Shown here: one piece after another, positions 23,090 to 24,319 of the stretch | How positions within the stretch are numbered: position 1 is the first letter of the stretch | How the letters are laid out: each line of letters opens with the position of its first letter | From: Actinomycetes bacterium | Lineage (GTDB): Bacteria; Actinomycetota; Actinomycetes; Propionibacteriales; Nocardioidaceae | Assembly: GCA_023396115.1 (NCBI GenBank) | Contig: JAEWXC010000039.1 | Span: 1-24,319 of the forward strand | Reading direction: 5' to 3' | Length of the DNA: 24,319 nucleotides | Made by a program: the position numbers and the translations under genes | Notes under the pieces: model-generated | Seen by the model: only the letters and a program-made list of their open reading frames with translations | Databases searched by the model: none | Told to the model about the DNA's origin: nothing

Positions 23090-23681
23090 CTGCCGACCGC
23101 CTTCCCGCGAACGCCCTGCCCAGCGTGACCTCGTCGGCGTACTCGAGGTCACCTCCTACCGGCAGTCCACTCGCCAGACGCGAAACCTGCAACCCCAGGG
23201 GCCGCAGCATCCGGGTCAGGTAGGTCGCGGTGGCCTCGCCCTCGAGGTTCGGGTCGGTGGCCAGGATGACCTCGGTGACCGCGCCGTCGGCCAGCCGCAC
23301 CATCAGCTCGCGGATCCGCAGCTGCTCGGGCCCGACCCCGTCGATCGGGGAGATCGCCCCGCCCAGGACGTGGTAGCGGCCCTTGAACTCGCGGGTCCGT
23401 TCGATCGCGACGACGTCCTTGTACTCCTCGACCACGCACAGCACCGAGGGGTCCCGGCGCGGGTCGCGGCAGATCCGGCACTGCTCGTCGGAGGAGACGT
23501 TGAAGCAGATCGAGCAGAACTTGACCTTCTCCTTGACCTCCCGGAGCACCGCAGCCAGGCGGTGCACCTCCTCGGCCTCGGCCTGGAGCACGTGGAACGC
23601 GATCCGCTGGGCCGACTTGGGGCCGACGCCGGGGAGCCTGCCGAGCTCGTCGATCAGGTCCTGGACGACACCCTCGTACAC
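23082..23681 (-). CDS. recR: Recombination mediator protein RecR
   Basis: This 199-residue protein works with RecF/RecO to load RecA at gaps. It has a helix-hairpin-helix (LGRLPGVGPKSAQRIAFHVL, 13-32), a four-cysteine zinc finger (Cys56, Cys59, Cys68, Cys71) and a Toprim domain starting SVLCVVEEYKDV (79-90), followed by YHVLGGAISPIDGVGPEQL, the RecR-specific motif. GTG 23681 is chosen since it gives the family start MYEGVVQDLIDELGRLPG and lies four bases after the ybaB stop; the frame is open further upstream but there overlaps ybaB. Confidence 0.95.
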   Translation of the reverse strand: MYEGVVQDLIDELGRLPGVGPKSAQRIAFHVLQAEAEEVHRLAAVLREVKEKVKFCSICFNVSSDEQCRICRDPRRDPSVLCVVEEYKDVVAIERTREFKGRYHVLGGAISPIDGVGPEQLRIRELMVRLADGAVTEVILATDPNLEGEATATYLTRMLRPLGLQVSRLASGLPVGGDLEYADEVTLGRAFAGRRSADG

Positions 23682-23685
23682 CGGT

Positions 23686-24054
23686 TCAGCCCAGCCCGGG
23701 CAGCCCGCCGCCGGCGAGCGGGCCGAGCGCCTCACTGGCGCGGGCGTCGGCGTTGGCCTTGGCGTCGCGGAACGCCGCGACCACCAGGTCGGAGAGGTCG
23801 GCCAGGTCCTCGGCGGAGTCGCCGTCGAACGTGCCGGGCCGGACCTCCAGCCCGAGCAGGTCGCCCACGCCGCTGATCCGCACGGTGACGGCACCGCCGG
23901 CGGTGCTGCCCTCCACGACCGTCTCGGCCAGCTCGGCCTGGGCGCGGACCAGGTTCTCCTGCATCTCCTGGGCCTGGGCGAGCAGGGCGTTCATGTCGAA
24001 ACCACCGGGGCCGCCGGCTGCGCCACCGAGGGCGTCGAAGGGGTTCTGGGTCAT
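23686..24054 (-). CDS. YbaB/EbfC nucleoid-associated protein
   Basis: This 122-residue DNA-binding protein has the typical MNALLAQAQEMQENLVRAQAELAETVVEGSTAGGAVTV-type helix followed by strands (about 21-60), and a Gly/Pro-rich end. EbfC dimers bind DNA as tweezers; the gene lies between dnaX and recR in many bacteria, as here. AAGGA eight bases before ATG 24054 supports the start. Confidence 0.93.
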   Translation of the reverse strand: MTQNPFDALGGAAGGPGGFDMNALLAQAQEMQENLVRAQAELAETVVEGSTAGGAVTVRISGVGDLLGLEVRPGTFDGDSAEDLADLSDLVVAAFRDAKANADARASEALGPLAGGGLPGLG

Positions 24055-24080
24055 CGCGGGGTCCTTGCTGTGGTGGGGGA

Positions 24081-24319
24081 TCAGTTGTTCGGGATGGTGT
24101 CGATCACCCGGCCACCCAGGTGCTGCTCCACCAGGGCGATCGAGTCGAGTCCGGAGTCCTGCACGGTCGGGTCGTCGGGGTGCGCGCCGGCGTCGGCCAG
24201 GGCGGCCACGTCCTCGCGGACCGGGGCACCGGCGGCGCGGGTGGTCTGGATGGCGCCCCGGGCCGCCGCGATGGCGTCGGGGTCGACCGGGCCGGCCGAC
24301 GGGGCTGACGGTGCCGGGG
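24081..24319 (-). CDS. dnaX: DNA polymerase III subunit gamma/tau, C-terminal end (partial)
   Basis: The last 79 codons before the stop at 24081-24083 are present; the rest lies beyond the right edge. The end reads DDPTVQDSGLDSIALVEQHL then GGRVIDTIPNN. The DSGL...L...LG.RVID.I ending is typical of actinobacterial DnaX, the clamp-loader subunit. The segment before it is an Ala/Pro/Asp-rich linker. Its place upstream of ybaB and recR supports the call. No frameshift site can be examined here. Confidence 0.82.
   Translation of the reverse strand, partial: PAPSAPSAGPVDPDAIAAARGAIQTTRAAGAPVREDVAALADAGAHPDDPTVQDSGLDSIALVEQHLGGRVIDTIPNN

Overview
The window is very GC-rich DNA whose genes use almost only G or C at third codon positions. 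It looks chromosomal and actinobacterial. Gene content (a WhiB4/WblA-type iron-sulfur regulator, paired ArsA/GET3-like ATPases, a class A PBP with one PASTA domain, SigE-family sigma factor, lysC with an internal beta start) and a GGTGGTCGAGCCTGCCGAGACC-type dispersed repeat suggest the Nocardioidaceae/Propionibacteriales. That placement is inference, since no rRNA or other phylogenetic marker was compared.

Layout. 1-124 is the right end of an ISL3-family insertion sequence (transposase C-terminus plus terminal inverted repeat). 187-2045 is a translationally coupled pair: a SigE-family sigma factor and a membrane-anchored beta-propeller protein that may be its anti-sigma partner. 2107-3615 (minus) is an acetyl-CoA hydrolase/succinate CoA-transferase. 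3760-6036 (minus) is a tight four-gene operon read as DUF4177 small protein, RidA, NUDIX hydrolase, metallo-beta-lactamase (MBL) hydrolase. 6101-9405 (minus) holds a secreted DUF3060-like repeat protein and a large zinc-ribbon/transmembrane/propeller protein. 9591-11552 (plus) is acetoacetyl-CoA synthetase. 11598-13792 (plus) is a pair of ArsA/GET3-like ATPases, followed by a terminator and the minus-strand whiB4-like gene. 14375-16732 (plus) is the bifunctional PBP. 16752-17102 is an unrecognised reading frame broken by a single TAG. 17148-17606 (minus) is YqeY and 17633-18577 (plus) a metallophosphoesterase. A tRNA-Pro(CGG) with a strong terminator lies at 18734-18866. An unrecognised proline-rich four-helix membrane protein follows, ending at a large bidirectional terminator. 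From 20099 to the end the minus strand reads dnaX (3' end only), ybaB/ebfC, recR, DUF5063, lysC (with lysC-beta), asd.

The MBL/RidA - ArsA pair - whiB4 - ponA2 - metallophosphoesterase order matches what I know of the M. tuberculosis Rv3677c-Rv3683 region, and ybaB-recR-lysC-asd matches the Rv3716c-Rv3708c region. The core is therefore conserved. The cell-surface pair and aacS (6101-11552) look like an insertion between RidA and the ArsA pair.

Functionally, the core covers DNA repair and replication (dnaX, ybaB, recR), aspartate-family amino acid synthesis (lysC, asd), cell wall synthesis (PBP), metabolite repair (RidA, NUDIX, MBL) and redox-linked regulation (WhiB). The most interesting unexplained items are the zinc-ribbon/DUF3060 surface pair, the sigma/propeller pair, the asymmetric ArsA pair, the TAG-split gene, the repeats between whiB and ponA, and a recurring -10-like hexamer 6-7 bases before start codons that suggests leaderless transcripts.
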